Positions 29,011-37,710 of a stretch of DNA of 64,000 nucleotides are shown piece by piece (within the stretch, counting starts at the first letter, position 1; every line of letters begins with the position of its first letter). A program made the position numbers and the translations under genes. This DNA comes from Enterobacter sp. C2. Lineage in GTDB: Bacteria > Pseudomonadota > Gammaproteobacteria > Enterobacterales > Enterobacteriaceae. The notes beneath the pieces are model-generated. The model did not search any database and was not told the origin of the DNA. It saw only the letters and a list, made by a program, of their open reading frames with translations. The stretch is taken from assembly GCF_019880405.1 (NCBI RefSeq), contig NZ_CP082269.1:3534001-3598000 (forward strand), in the 5' to 3' direction.

Positions 29011-30597
29011 ATGGGCGTAATGACAACAACGAAGCCTTATCTGTTAATGGAAATTAACTCCCCTGAAATATGGCGCTGGTCCTGTTTAGAAAAAGCGGTA
29101 GAGATGGCGCTACGCTACGGCTTTCAGGGACTCATTATTCATCAGCAGTCATTATTAGCCCGCCTGGCCGCACCGTCACCGCGCTGTCATAGCGTCGAAT
29201 TAATTAACCTGACGCTGGCTCAGGAAAATGCGCTTATTTATCTACAACGCGCCGGGGAGTATTTACAGCGCCGCGGCTTACAGTTTTGGTTGCAGGGCGA
29301 GGCGACGCCCGATAGCCATGAATTGAAGGCAAAGTTCCCGGAATTCTTTCTCTCTGAAAATAGCGCGAGCGAGTTTATTGACTATTTCTTTCAGCACAGC
29401 ATTCCGCAGATCCTGGCCGCGCTGCCTGCCGTACGCGGCCTGCGCCTCTCGCTATCGACGCCCGACGTCAGCAATGAGCGCTGGAAAACGTCGTTAAAAA
29501 CCTTGTACCAGGGCATCCGCCAACTGGGACGTCAGCTGATCCTGCGTGATTACCAGGACAAAAGCTGGCCCCGGCAGATGCTGCGTGTCGCCCTGGAGGC
29601 GCTCCCTGATGATGTTCGCGCCTCTATTAAGGCTACCGAGCTTGATTACCGCCCGGGCTTTGCCAACAACCCCAACCTGCTTAACATCCACGGCAATCGA
29701 AAATGGCTGGAGCTGGATCTCTGGGGCCTGGAGTATGGCTGGACCCTGCTGCCCTGCTATCTGCTGGAGGAGATCCAGCAGCGCCTCGCCTGGCTTAGCC
29801 AGCACGCTGGCAGCGCTCCCGAGGCCATTACCGTACGCGTCGACTGGGAGTGGCTGCCCGATCTGGCGCTAGCCGATTCGCTCAATGAGCTTAATCTGTC
29901 CGGCCTCTCCCGCCTGGTTAATGAGCCAGATGTCCCTCCCCGCCAGATTGTGAGCCACTGGCTGCAGCAGCGTGCCTCAACGCCTGTCTCTTCCCACGAT
30001 CTTAGTGCGATCGGCGATATTATCGCTGCTAGCCATGAGTGGAGCTGTAAGACACCAACGCTGCTGGGTCGCGTATTGCAGAGCCATAGCCGCCTTCCAA
30101 CGGATTTTGCCCATGCTCTGCACCTGCTTCATCTCGATACCCGCAGCGCCAACTGGACGCAGTCCTTTCAGCCTCTGATGCCCAGCGACGATCCCAACCT
30201 GGGGTATCAGCAGCGCCAGCTGATCGAGCTGGAGATCCAGCGCAGCCGCTTTCTTGCCGACTACATGTACAGCCGCTCGCTTAAGCTTCTGTCCGACTGC
30301 CCGCTGGCGGATGAAACCCGGCAGGCCATCAGCGGCAGCGTTGTCCGGGCGCTGAAGTACACTCACCTCTACAGCGCGTTTACCCAGGCGCTCACGCTCA
30401 AGCTCTGGCTGCGTAAATATGGTGAGCAGGCGGAGATCCGCTCCCAGCTCAGTGCCGCCCTGCACGAATTCAGCTGTCATAACCGGGATCTGACAGCATG
30501 GTTTGAGCAGCACGGCGCACAGCATCCGCTTGCCTTCGAAACGCTGCTCAACCCGCAGCGCATCGCTACTCTGATTACCAGCCTGCAACACGATTAA
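29011..30597 (+). CDS. Uncharacterised 528-residue protein, possible alpha-glucuronidase-like barrel
   Basis: I do not recognise this family with certainty. No signal peptide or membrane segment is visible, so it is probably cytoplasmic. The N-terminal half alternates helices and strands like a TIM barrel. Residues about 205-325 (ATELDYRPGF, LELDLWGLEYGW, TVRVDWEWLPD, LNELNLSGLSRL) recall the central region of GH67 alpha-glucuronidases, with several acidic candidates. The C-terminal 200 residues look helical. It is divergent from ogl, fitting a role in uronate-containing oligosaccharides. Starts at 29011 and 29020 are both possible; neither has a strong ribosome-binding site. Confidence 0.75.
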   Translation: MGVMTTTKPYLLMEINSPEIWRWSCLEKAVEMALRYGFQGLIIHQQSLLARLAAPSPRCHSVELINLTLAQENALIYLQRAGEYLQRRGLQFWLQGEATPDSHELKAKFPEFFLSENSASEFIDYFFQHSIPQILAALPAVRGLRLSLSTPDVSNERWKTSLKTLYQGIRQLGRQLILRDYQDKSWPRQMLRVALEALPDDVRASIKATELDYRPGFANNPNLLNIHGNRKWLELDLWGLEYGWTLLPCYLLEEIQQRLAWLSQHAGSAPEAITVRVDWEWLPDLALADSLNELNLSGLSRLVNEPDVPPRQIVSHWLQQRASTPVSSHDLSAIGDIIAASHEWSCKTPTLLGRVLQSHSRLPTDFAHALHLLHLDTRSANWTQSFQPLMPSDDPNLGYQQRQLIELEIQRSRFLADYMYSRSLKLLSDCPLADETRQAISGSVVRALKYTHLYSAFTQALTLKLWLRKYGEQAEIRSQLSAALHEFSCHNRDLTAWFEQHGAQHPLAFETLLNPQRIATLITSLQHD

Positions 30598-30783
30598 GCA
30601 ATGGTGTAAGCATGGCGGTACCACTGCGGGAAGTAAATTGCCGGCGCGAGCAGAAATAGGTACGGAAGCGGGAGAACGGGAGAAAAAGCGAAGGCGATCA
30701 CGACCTGGGAAGATTTCAGGTGATGCTGCTCACACTCTGGCCGTAGGGTTTTGTGAGCTGGATGAGAAAAATAGGCAGGAGAT

Positions 30784-30809
30784 GCCCGGCAGCGCGGAGG
30801 CCGCCGGGC
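30784..30809. terminator. GC-rich palindrome downstream of speA
   Basis: GCCCGGC (30784-30790) and GCCGGGC (30803-30809) flank a 12-base loop 9 bases past the speA stop, between convergent genes. REP-like; on the minus strand a weak U-rich stretch (TATTTTTC) follows about 15 bases later. The rest of 30598-30817 shows nothing recognisable. Confidence 0.55.
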
Positions 30810-30817
30810 GAACGAGA

Positions 30818-32794
30818 TTACTCGTCTTCGAGATAGGTGTAGCCGTAAAGTCCCGCTTCGAACTCTTCGAGGAACTGCTGTTGCAGCGCATCGTCCAGCC
30901 CAGTCTGCTTCACCTGATCGCGGAAGTGGGTCAGCAGCGTGTTCGGATCGAGCTGTACGTACTCCAGCATATCCGCCACCGTATCCCCTTCGTCGGAGAG
31001 CTCCACCTCGACGCTGCCGTCCGGGAAGACAAATACGTCAACCGCTTCGGTATCGCCAAACAGGTTATGCATGTTGCCGAGGATCTCCTGGTATGCGCCC
31101 ACCATAAAGAAGCCCAGCAGCGGCGGGTTGTCAGGATCGTACTCCGGCATCGGCATGGTGGTGGCGATCCCGTCCCCGTCCACGTAGTGATCGATCGCTC
31201 CGTCGGAGTCGCAGGTGATGTCCAGCAGCACAGCACGACGCTCCGGGATCTGATCCAGCCCTTCCAGCGGCATCACCGGGAAGAGCTGGTCGATACCCCA
31301 TGCATCCGGCATCGACTGGAACAGCGAGAAGTTGACGTACATTTTGTCCGCCATCCGCTCTTGTAGCTCATCGATAATCGGACGGTGCGCGCGGTTGCTC
31401 GGATCCAGCTGCTTCTGCACCTCGTGGCACATGTTCAGGTAGAGCTGCTCTGCCCAGGCGCGTTCCTGCAGGCTGAATGCGCCGGAGGAGTAGCCGATAT
31501 GGATATCGTGCAGATCCATCTGGCTGTCGTGCAGCCACTCGCGCAGCGAACGACGGGTACCCGGCTCGTGCATCTCCTGCCAGGTCTCCCACATGCTTTG
31601 CAGGGCACGTGGCGCATTCTCAGCAGGCGGCGTCGCTTCGGTATATTCGTTGCGCTCCACGCCGATAATGTTCGACACCAGCACGGTATGGTGCGCGGTC
31701 ACGGCGCGGCCGGACTCGGTGATCACCGTCGGATGCGGCAGACCGTTCTCTTCGCAGGCGTCACCAATAGCCCAGATGATGTTATTCGCATACTCGTTCA
31801 GGCCGTAGTTGACCGAGCAGTCAGACTGGGAGCGGGTGCCCTCATAGTCCACGCCCAGGCCGCCGCCCACGTCAAAGCACTCGATATTCACGCCCAGCTT
31901 GTGCAGCTCAACGTAGAAACGGGCCGATTCACGTACGCCAGTGGCGATATCGCGAATGTTTGCCATCTGCGAACCGAGATGGAAGTGCAGAAGCTGAATG
32001 CTGTCGAGGCGTCCGCGCTCGCGGAGGATCTCCACCAGCTGCAGCACCTGCGTGGCCGCAAGGCCGAATTTGGATTTTTCGCCACCGGAAGACTGCCACT
32101 TGCCAGAGCCCTGGGACGCCAGACGCGCACGCACGCCGAGACGCGGCACCACGTTCAGGCGCTCGGCCTCTTCCAGCACGATGGCCACTTCCGACATCTT
32201 CTCGATGACCAGATAGACCTTATGGCCCATCTTCTCGCCGATCAGCGCCAGGCGAATGTATTCCCGGTCTTTATAGCCGTTACAGACGATAACGCTGCGG
32301 GTCATGCCGGCGTGCGCCAGGACCGCCATCAGCTCAGCCTTCGAACCGGCCTCCAGGCCCAGCGGCTCGCCGGAGTGGATCAGGGATTCAATGACGCGGC
32401 GATGCTGGTTAACCTTAATCGGATAGACCAGAAAGTAGTCGCCTTTATAGCCGTAGGACTCACGGGCGCGCTTGAAGGCGGCGTTAATTGAGCGCAGACG
32501 GTGCTGTAGGATCTGCGGGAAGCAGAACAGCGCAGGCAGGCGTTGCCCCTGGGCCTCGCGGGCTTTCACCAGCTGAGCGAGGTCAACGCGCGCGTCCGGT
32601 ACGTCAGGATCCGGGCAGACGGTGATGTGGCCCAGCTCGTTGACGTCGTAGTAGTTATTGCCCCACCAGGCAATATTGTATGTGCGCAGCATTTTACTGG
32701 CTTCCTGGGAGCTCATCGCTACCTCCTGCATGGAACGTAGTACACCTTGTTCGCCCGCTGACGAAGGCGAAACTGAAGAGATGTCGTCAGACAT
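30818..32794 (-). CDS. speA: Biosynthetic arginine decarboxylase
   Basis: SpeA decarboxylates arginine to agmatine with PLP (fold III) and magnesium. At 658 residues it equals E. coli. The PLP-lysine region [15 protein letters not shown] lies near residue 120, the glycine-rich [15 protein letters not shown] near 330, and the active-site cysteine motif [15 protein letters not shown] near 530. The start [15 protein letters not shown] at 32794 was preferred to an ATG four codons upstream. Separation from speB by an insertion is unusual; yqgB precedes it. Confidence 0.97.
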   Translation of the reverse strand: MSDDISSVSPSSAGEQGVLRSMQEVAMSSQEASKMLRTYNIAWWGNNYYDVNELGHITVCPDPDVPDARVDLAQLVKAREAQGQRLPALFCFPQILQHRLRSINAAFKRARESYGYKGDYFLVYPIKVNQHRRVIESLIHSGEPLGLEAGSKAELMAVLAHAGMTRSVIVCNGYKDREYIRLALIGEKMGHKVYLVIEKMSEVAIVLEEAERLNVVPRLGVRARLASQGSGKWQSSGGEKSKFGLAATQVLQLVEILRERGRLDSIQLLHFHLGSQMANIRDIATGVRESARFYVELHKLGVNIECFDVGGGLGVDYEGTRSQSDCSVNYGLNEYANNIIWAIGDACEENGLPHPTVITESGRAVTAHHTVLVSNIIGVERNEYTEATPPAENAPRALQSMWETWQEMHEPGTRRSLREWLHDSQMDLHDIHIGYSSGAFSLQERAWAEQLYLNMCHEVQKQLDPSNRAHRPIIDELQERMADKMYVNFSLFQSMPDAWGIDQLFPVMPLEGLDQIPERRAVLLDITCDSDGAIDHYVDGDGIATTMPMPEYDPDNPPLLGFFMVGAYQEILGNMHNLFGDTEAVDVFVFPDGSVEVELSDEGDTVADMLEYVQLDPNTLLTHFRDQVKQTGLDDALQQQFLEEFEAGLYGYTYLEDE

Positions 32795-32802
32795 AGCGAA
32801 CC

Positions 32803-32934
32803 TCAAATTGTATTAGTAAGTGTAAAACAGTTGACTACTATCGCGTTCCGTAGAGGCGATAACAACCCATAAACAGCCCGGTTATCCAGCGTATTATGCT
32901 GAAGCGTGGGCCGTGCGACCGGTTTCTTGTTCAT
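32803..32934 (-). CDS. yqgB: Small protein YqgB
   Basis: A 43-residue protein, [13 protein letters not shown] at the start and AIVVNCFTL near the end, matching E. coli YqgB in length and at both ends. YqgB is acid-inducible and has been reported to affect SpeA; its mechanism is not well defined. It ends 8 bases before the speA start in the same direction, so translation into speA may be coupled. A longer frame to 33009 exists but its extra residues are not YqgB-like. Confidence 0.88.
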   Translation of the reverse strand: MNKKPVARPTLQHNTLDNRAVYGLLSPLRNAIVVNCFTLTNTI

Positions 32935-33408
32935 ATCATTGTAAAACACGTATCCGAACTCTGTATGACAAGGTTCGGCGAAACCACGAGAAAACTCTTG
33001 AATTAACAAGAGCGCCCTTGTTCAGGTGTCACCAGGCGTAACCGGCCCTGGAGTCCTGAGAAGCGCCGAAATGGGTATAACATCGGCAGGTTTGCAGAGT
33101 AGATTTGCGGGTAGTGGGAAATGCGTGCACGCCAGAACGGCGCGGCAGATTTAGCGGCAAGCTAAGCAGTAAACTAAGCGTTAAACAACGGTTCATTATT
33201 TGGTATCACCTCCACGCCAACCAGCTGGTTAGCGGCTGGTCAAGGCATACAAGCCGCGTGCGGCGTTTTATACCGATAACGGGGTGAAAAAGCAAAATAA
33301 AAAAGCCCCATTTGCCGCGTGTGCAGAGAAAGTGACAGCATCATTTTCACTCATAGTGCGATGAATATCAAAAAATGCTGGAAACGGGGTCAAGAAGTAA
33401 CCTAAAAT

Positions 33409-33440
33409 AGCCGTCCAGATGTTAATCCATCCATACCGAT
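33409..33440. promoter_or_regulatory. Candidate MetJ operator (tandem met boxes) of metK
   Basis: Four contiguous 8-mers AGCCGTCC, AGATGTTA, ATCCATCC and ATACCGAT partly match the MetJ box AGACGTCT (6/8 and 5/8 for the first two). They lie about 100-130 bases upstream of metK, where MetJ acts in E. coli. The wider 32935-33540 gap (606 bases) holds the metK promoter region; I see no other supportable gene there. Confidence 0.55.
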
Positions 33441-33540
33441 TAACCCTCAGACTTCCTGTGCCACTAACCTGCACGCCTCATAAAGGCCCATACAGGCACG
33501 GCGTCTGAGCTAACAAAATTTCCCCCAGGGTGAAGAGAAC

Positions 33541-34695
33541 ATGGCAAAACACCTTTTTACGTCCGAGTCCGTTTCCGAAGGGCATCCCGACAAAATTGCT
33601 GACCAGATTTCCGATGCGGTTCTGGATGCAATTCTTGAACAGGATCCAAAAGCACGCGTGGCGTGTGAAACCTACGTTAAAACCGGCATGGTTTTAGTCG
33701 GCGGTGAGATCACCACCAGCGCATGGGTTGATATCGAAGAGATCACCCGTAACACCGTGCGTGACATTGGCTATGTCCACTCGGATATGGGCTTTGACGC
33801 GAACTCCTGCGCGGTACTGAGCGCTATCGGTAAGCAGTCTCCGGATATCAACCAGGGCGTTGACCGTGCCGATCCGCTGGAGCAGGGTGCAGGCGACCAG
33901 GGCCTGATGTTTGGCTATGCCACTAACGAAACCGACGTGCTGATGCCAGCGCCGATCACTTACGCGCACCGTCTGGTGCAGCGCCAGGCTGAAGTGCGTA
34001 AAAACGGTACCTTGCCGTGGCTGCGCCCGGATGCGAAGAGCCAGGTCACCTTCCAGTACGATGACGGCAAGATCGTTGGCATCGACGCGGTGGTGCTCTC
34101 TACCCAGCACGCTGAAGATATCGACCAAAAATCGCTGCAGGAAGGCGTGATGGAAGAGATCATCAAGCCGATTCTGCCGGCAGAGTGGCTGAACACCTCA
34201 ACCAAATTCTTTATCAACCCGACCGGCCGCTTTGTTATCGGCGGCCCGATGGGCGACTGTGGCCTGACCGGCCGTAAAATCATCGTGGATACCTACGGCG
34301 GCATGGCCCGTCACGGCGGCGGTGCATTCTCTGGTAAAGATCCGTCGAAAGTTGACCGCTCTGCGGCCTACGCGGCGCGCTACGTAGCGAAAAACATCGT
34401 TGCTGCTGGCCTGGCAGACCGCTGTGAAATTCAGGTCTCCTACGCCATCGGCGTGGCCGAGCCGACCTCTATCATGGTGGAAACCTTCGGCACCGAGAAG
34501 ATCGCCTCTGAGCAGCTGACTCTGCTGGTACGCGAGTTCTTCGATCTGCGTCCGTATGGTCTGATCCAGATGCTGGACCTGCTGCACCCGATCTACAAAG
34601 AGACGGCCGCTTATGGTCACTTTGGTCGTGAACACTTCCCGTGGGAAAAAACCGACAAAGCTGCCGTACTGCGTGATGCCGCTGGCCTGAAATAA
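33541..34695 (+). CDS. metK: S-adenosylmethionine synthetase
   Basis: MetK makes S-adenosylmethionine from methionine and ATP; the product also feeds RsmA and RsmE encoded in this window. The 384-residue protein shows the signatures [20 protein letters not shown] (residue 9 on), [12 protein letters not shown] near 115 and [20 protein letters not shown] near 260. Length and sequence equal E. coli. It stands alone between the speA and galP units, with its own terminator. Confidence 0.98.
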   Translation: MAKHLFTSESVSEGHPDKIADQISDAVLDAILEQDPKARVACETYVKTGMVLVGGEITTSAWVDIEEITRNTVRDIGYVHSDMGFDANSCAVLSAIGKQSPDINQGVDRADPLEQGAGDQGLMFGYATNETDVLMPAPITYAHRLVQRQAEVRKNGTLPWLRPDAKSQVTFQYDDGKIVGIDAVVLSTQHAEDIDQKSLQEGVMEEIIKPILPAEWLNTSTKFFINPTGRFVIGGPMGDCGLTGRKIIVDTYGGMARHGGGAFSGKDPSKVDRSAAYAARYVAKNIVAAGLADRCEIQVSYAIGVAEPTSIMVETFGTEKIASEQLTLLVREFFDLRPYGLIQMLDLLHPIYKETAAYGHFGREHFPWEKTDKAAVLRDAAGLK

Positions 34696-34719
34696 GCCAG
34701 ACGCGCTCCCTCTTCCTCA

Positions 34720-34744
34720 GGCCAGCCTCGCGCTGGCCTTTTTT
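34720..34744 (+). terminator. Rho-independent terminator of metK
   Basis: GGCCAGC, a 5-base loop and GCTGGCC form a perfect 7-bp stem followed by six T residues, 25 bases past the metK stop. Confidence 0.92.
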
Positions 34745-34755
34745 ATACCACTCAA

Positions 34756-34771
34756 TTGATAACGATTACAC
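34756..34771. promoter_or_regulatory. Possible second GalR/GalS operator, distal
   Basis: TTGATAACGATTACAC has a perfect right half but an imperfect left half compared with the GalR consensus GTGKAANCGNTTNCAC. Its start is 181 bases upstream of the start of the proximal operator. Weak on its own. Confidence 0.4.
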
Positions 34772-34936
34772 GCACTCATTGCGGGTCCATTTACCCAAAT
34801 TAGGCAAAATGCTGTTTACGGCGTGTTTGTTACATTATATTTCGGTATTGTCTGACTCCCTTTACACAAGATTACGCTACTATTCATTAACTCTATGATT
34901 TGTCTTGTTACTTTCTAGTGACAGTCTTTGAGCCTA

Positions 34937-34952
34937 GTGTAACCGATTACAC
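34937..34952. promoter_or_regulatory. GalR/GalS operator of galP
   Basis: GTGTAACCGATTACAC fits the GalR/GalS operator consensus GTGKAANCGNTTNCAC at every defined position. It lies 85-100 bases upstream of the galP start and 3 bases from a perfect CRP site. Confidence 0.88.
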
Positions 34953-34955
34953 TGC

Positions 34956-34971
34956 TGTGATTGAGGTCACA
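34956..34971. promoter_or_regulatory. CRP site of galP
   Basis: TGTGATTGAGGTCACA has both perfect CRP half-sites (TGTGA-N6-TCACA). It sits directly beside the GalR operator, fitting the known joint CRP activation and GalR/GalS repression of galP. Confidence 0.88.
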
Positions 34972-35036
34972 TCTTTTTACGCAGCTCTAACCTAACCTTT
35001 ACACCGTTAAAATTGATAACCCAACTGGAGGGCAAT

Positions 35037-36431
35037 ATGCCTGACAATAAAAAATCGGGGCGCTCAAACAAGGCAATGACCTTCTTTGTCTGTTTTCTCG
35101 CCGCGCTGGCCGGACTGCTTTTCGGCCTTGATATCGGCGTTATTGCGGGCGCGCTGCCCTTTATCGCTGACGAGTTCCAGATTAGTTCACATATGCAAGA
35201 GTGGGTAGTAAGCTCCATGATGTTTGGTGCCGCTGTCGGTGCCGTCGGCAGCGGCTGGCTCTCCTTTAAGCTGGGCCGTAAAAAGAGCCTGATGATTGGC
35301 GCGATCCTCTTTGTACTCGGCTCGCTCTTCTCAGCGGCTGCGCCTAACGTTGAAGTGCTGATCCTCTCCCGCGTACTGCTGGGTCTGGCAGTCGGCGTGG
35401 CTTCCTACACTGCTCCGCTCTATCTCTCTGAAATCGCCCCGGAGAAGATCCGCGGCAGTATGATTTCGATGTACCAGCTGATGATCACCATCGGTATCCT
35501 GGGTGCCTACCTCTCTGATACCGCCTTTAGCTACAGCGGCGCATGGCGCTGGATGCTCGGTGTGATCATCATTCCGGCCATTCTGCTGCTGATTGGCGTC
35601 TTCTTCCTGCCGGACAGCCCGCGCTGGTTTGCCGCCAAACGCCGCTTCCACGATGCCGAGCGCGTGCTGCTGCGCCTGCGTGATACCAGCGCTGAAGCCA
35701 GGCACGAGCTGGATGAGATCCGCGAAAGCTTAAAGGTAAAACAGAGCGGCTGGGCGCTGTTTAAAGAGAACAGTAACTTCCGCCGCGCGGTATTCCTTGG
35801 CGTGCTGTTGCAGGTGATGCAGCAGTTCACCGGGATGAACGTCATCATGTATTACGCGCCGAAGATCTTTGAGCTGGCGGGTTACACCAATACCACCGAG
35901 CAGATGTGGGGTACGGTTATCGTTGGCCTGACCAACGTGCTGGCGACCTTTATCGCTATCGGACTGGTGGATCGCTGGGGCCGTAAGCCGACGCTGGTGC
36001 TGGGCTTCCTGGTGATGGCTGCCGGTATGGGTATTCTGGGCACCATGATGCACATCGGTATTCACTCGCCTACGGCGCAGTACTTTGCCGTCGCGATGCT
36101 GCTAATGTTTATCATTGGTTTCGCCATGAGCGCCGGTCCGCTGATCTGGGTACTGTGCTCTGAGATCCAGCCGCTGAAAGGACGTGATTTCGGTATCACC
36201 TGCTCTACCGCGACCAACTGGATTGCCAACATGATCGTCGGCGCGACCTTCCTGACCATGCTTAATTCGCTGGGCAACGCCAACACCTTCTGGGTCTACG
36301 GTGGACTGAACGTACTGTTCATTATCCTGACCCTGTGGCTGGTACCGGAAACCAAGCACGTCTCGCTGGAACACATCGAGCGTAACTTGATGAAAGGACG
36401 TAAGCTGCGCGAGATTGGCGCAAGCAACTAA
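35037..36431 (+). CDS. galP: Galactose:proton symporter GalP
   Basis: GalP is a major facilitator superfamily sugar/H+ symporter for galactose and glucose in the inner membrane. The 464-residue protein equals E. coli and has 12 predicted membrane segments. Sugar-porter motifs are visible: [10 protein letters not shown] after TM2, and [12 protein letters not shown] in the second half. The ATG at 35037 follows GGAGG with good spacing; an upstream in-frame ATG at 35013 is not used in relatives. Confidence 0.97.
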   Translation: MPDNKKSGRSNKAMTFFVCFLAALAGLLFGLDIGVIAGALPFIADEFQISSHMQEWVVSSMMFGAAVGAVGSGWLSFKLGRKKSLMIGAILFVLGSLFSAAAPNVEVLILSRVLLGLAVGVASYTAPLYLSEIAPEKIRGSMISMYQLMITIGILGAYLSDTAFSYSGAWRWMLGVIIIPAILLLIGVFFLPDSPRWFAAKRRFHDAERVLLRLRDTSAEARHELDEIRESLKVKQSGWALFKENSNFRRAVFLGVLLQVMQQFTGMNVIMYYAPKIFELAGYTNTTEQMWGTVIVGLTNVLATFIAIGLVDRWGRKPTLVLGFLVMAAGMGILGTMMHIGIHSPTAQYFAVAMLLMFIIGFAMSAGPLIWVLCSEIQPLKGRDFGITCSTATNWIANMIVGATFLTMLNSLGNANTFWVYGGLNVLFIILTLWLVPETKHVSLEHIERNLMKGRKLREIGASN

Positions 36432-36438
36432 CCTGATG

Positions 36439-36469
36439 AGCTTCCTCTCGCCTGAGAGGAAGCTTTTTT
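36439..36469 (+). terminator. Rho-independent terminator of galP
   Basis: AGCTTCCTCTC and GAGAGGAAGCT form a perfect 11-bp stem with a 4-base loop, followed by a run of T (36464-36469). It is 7 bases past galP and may also stop the convergent hiuH transcript. Confidence 0.95.
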
Positions 36470-36485
36470 ACCTCACCCGCCGTTA

Positions 36486-36896
36486 TTAACTTCCCCGATA
36501 CGTTGAGTAGCCATACGGGCTTAACAGCAACGGAACGTGGTAGTGCTCATCTGTTTTACTGATGTGGAATTCAACCGGGATCTCCGGGAAAAAACTCTCC
36601 TGCTTTTTGCTGTCAAACCAGGGCTTGGTTTTAAACGTCACGCGGTAATCACCCGGTTTCGCTTCCTGCTCCGGCCACAGCGCTTTAATTCGACCATCTT
36701 TGTCGGTATAGCCGCTATTAAGCTTTTGCCAACCGTCGCTGTTTTTCTGCTCCAGCACCACCTCAACGTTAGAGGCGGGTTTACCGCTTTGCTCATCGAG
36801 AATGTGCACGCTCAAAATATTGTTGGCCGCTGCCATTGCAAGAGGGGATGCGGAAATAACAGCAAGCAGCGCTGCGCTCAGGATATACTTTTTCAT
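36486..36896 (-). CDS. hiuH: 5-hydroxyisourate hydrolase, periplasmic (transthyretin-like)
   Basis: HiuH hydrolyses 5-hydroxyisourate, the second step of urate breakdown. The 136-residue protein has a Sec signal peptide (cleavage near LAMAA) and the transthyretin-like fold. Family motifs are [28 protein letters not shown] and the C-terminal YSTYRGS tetrapeptide signature. It is divergent from hprRS, exactly the arrangement seen at the E. coli yedX-hprR locus, but here the module lies between galP and sprT. Confidence 0.96.
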   Translation of the reverse strand: MKKYILSAALLAVISASPLAMAAANNILSVHILDEQSGKPASNVEVVLEQKNSDGWQKLNSGYTDKDGRIKALWPEQEAKPGDYRVTFKTKPWFDSKKQESFFPEIPVEFHISKTDEHYHVPLLLSPYGYSTYRGS

Positions 36897-37029
36897 GTGT
36901 TGCTCCAGTTCAAGTAGGTACCTGAAATGTATATGACCCGCGCGCGGTTAACCTGACACCAGGATTACATTTCCGTCATCTTTGATGATATTTTTACCCC
37001 CTGACGGCCGCTTATGACATAGTGAATCC

Positions 37030-37710
37030 ATGAAGATTCTACTTATTGAAGATAATCAAAAAACCAGCGACTGGGTCAGTCAGGGACTGACCGAGGCGGG
37101 CTATGTCGTGGATACGGTAAGCGACGGCAGAGATGGGTTACGCCTCGCGCTGCATGAGCCCTATTCGTTGATTATTCTGGATATTATGCTGCCGGGTCTG
37201 GATGGCTGGCAGGTTCTTAAAGCGATAAGAACGGCGCATCAGACCCCGGTTATTTGCCTTACCGCGCGGGATGCGGTCGAGGACAGAGTCAAAGGGCTGG
37301 AGTTGGGAGCCAATGATTATCTGGTTAAACCCTTCTCCTTTGCTGAGCTGTTAGCCAGGGTGCGTGCCCAGCTGCGAAATAATCCCGTTGCCCATACGCA
37401 TTTGAAATCAAACGGGCTGGAGATGGACTCCGTTAAGCAAAGCGTCTCCCGTGATGGAAAAACGATCGTCCTGACCCGCAAGGAGTTTCTCCTGCTATGG
37501 CTACTGGTCTCCAGGGCTGGCGAAATTATTCCCCGCGCGGTGATTGCCAGCGAGGTATGGGGAATTAATTTTGACAGTGAAACCAACACGGTTGATGTCG
37601 CGATTCGCCGCCTGCGGGCAAAAGTTGACGATCCTTTTGCGACTAAATTGATCAGCACCGTCAGAGGCATGGGCTATAGATTCGGGGTAGATGAAAACAG
37701 TGAAACCTGA
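37030..37710 (+). CDS. hprR: Response regulator HprR (YedW), OmpR family
   Basis: HprR controls hydrogen-peroxide/hypochlorite-responsive genes, including hiuH and msrPQ, in E. coli. The 226-residue protein has a receiver domain (acidic pocket EDN at 7-9, phospho-acceptor Asp in ILDIMLPGLDGW, conserved Lys in YLVKPFSF) and a C-terminal winged helix (TNTVDVAIRRLRAKVD). It closely follows E. coli HprR and overlaps hprS by 20 bases. I could not find the published HprR box in the 133-base gap to hiuH. Confidence 0.93.
   Translation: MKILLIEDNQKTSDWVSQGLTEAGYVVDTVSDGRDGLRLALHEPYSLIILDIMLPGLDGWQVLKAIRTAHQTPVICLTARDAVEDRVKGLELGANDYLVKPFSFAELLARVRAQLRNNPVAHTHLKSNGLEMDSVKQSVSRDGKTIVLTRKEFLLLWLLVSRAGEIIPRAVIASEVWGINFDSETNTVDVAIRRLRAKVDDPFATKLISTVRGMGYRFGVDENSET

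Noticed and set aside
33105-33287. A 60-codon plus-strand frame upstream of metK (possible counterpart of the E. coli small genes of this interval)
   Set aside because: It is very basic and low in conserved pattern, lacks a ribosome-binding site, and I cannot match it to a known small protein.
33300-33540. SAM riboswitch upstream of metK
   Set aside because: No aptamer-like fold is apparent; tandem MetJ-box-like 8-mers explain the region better.
36897-37029. HprR box between hiuH and hprR
   Set aside because: The published palindrome (CATTACAAAATTGTAATG type) is not present in a recognisable form.
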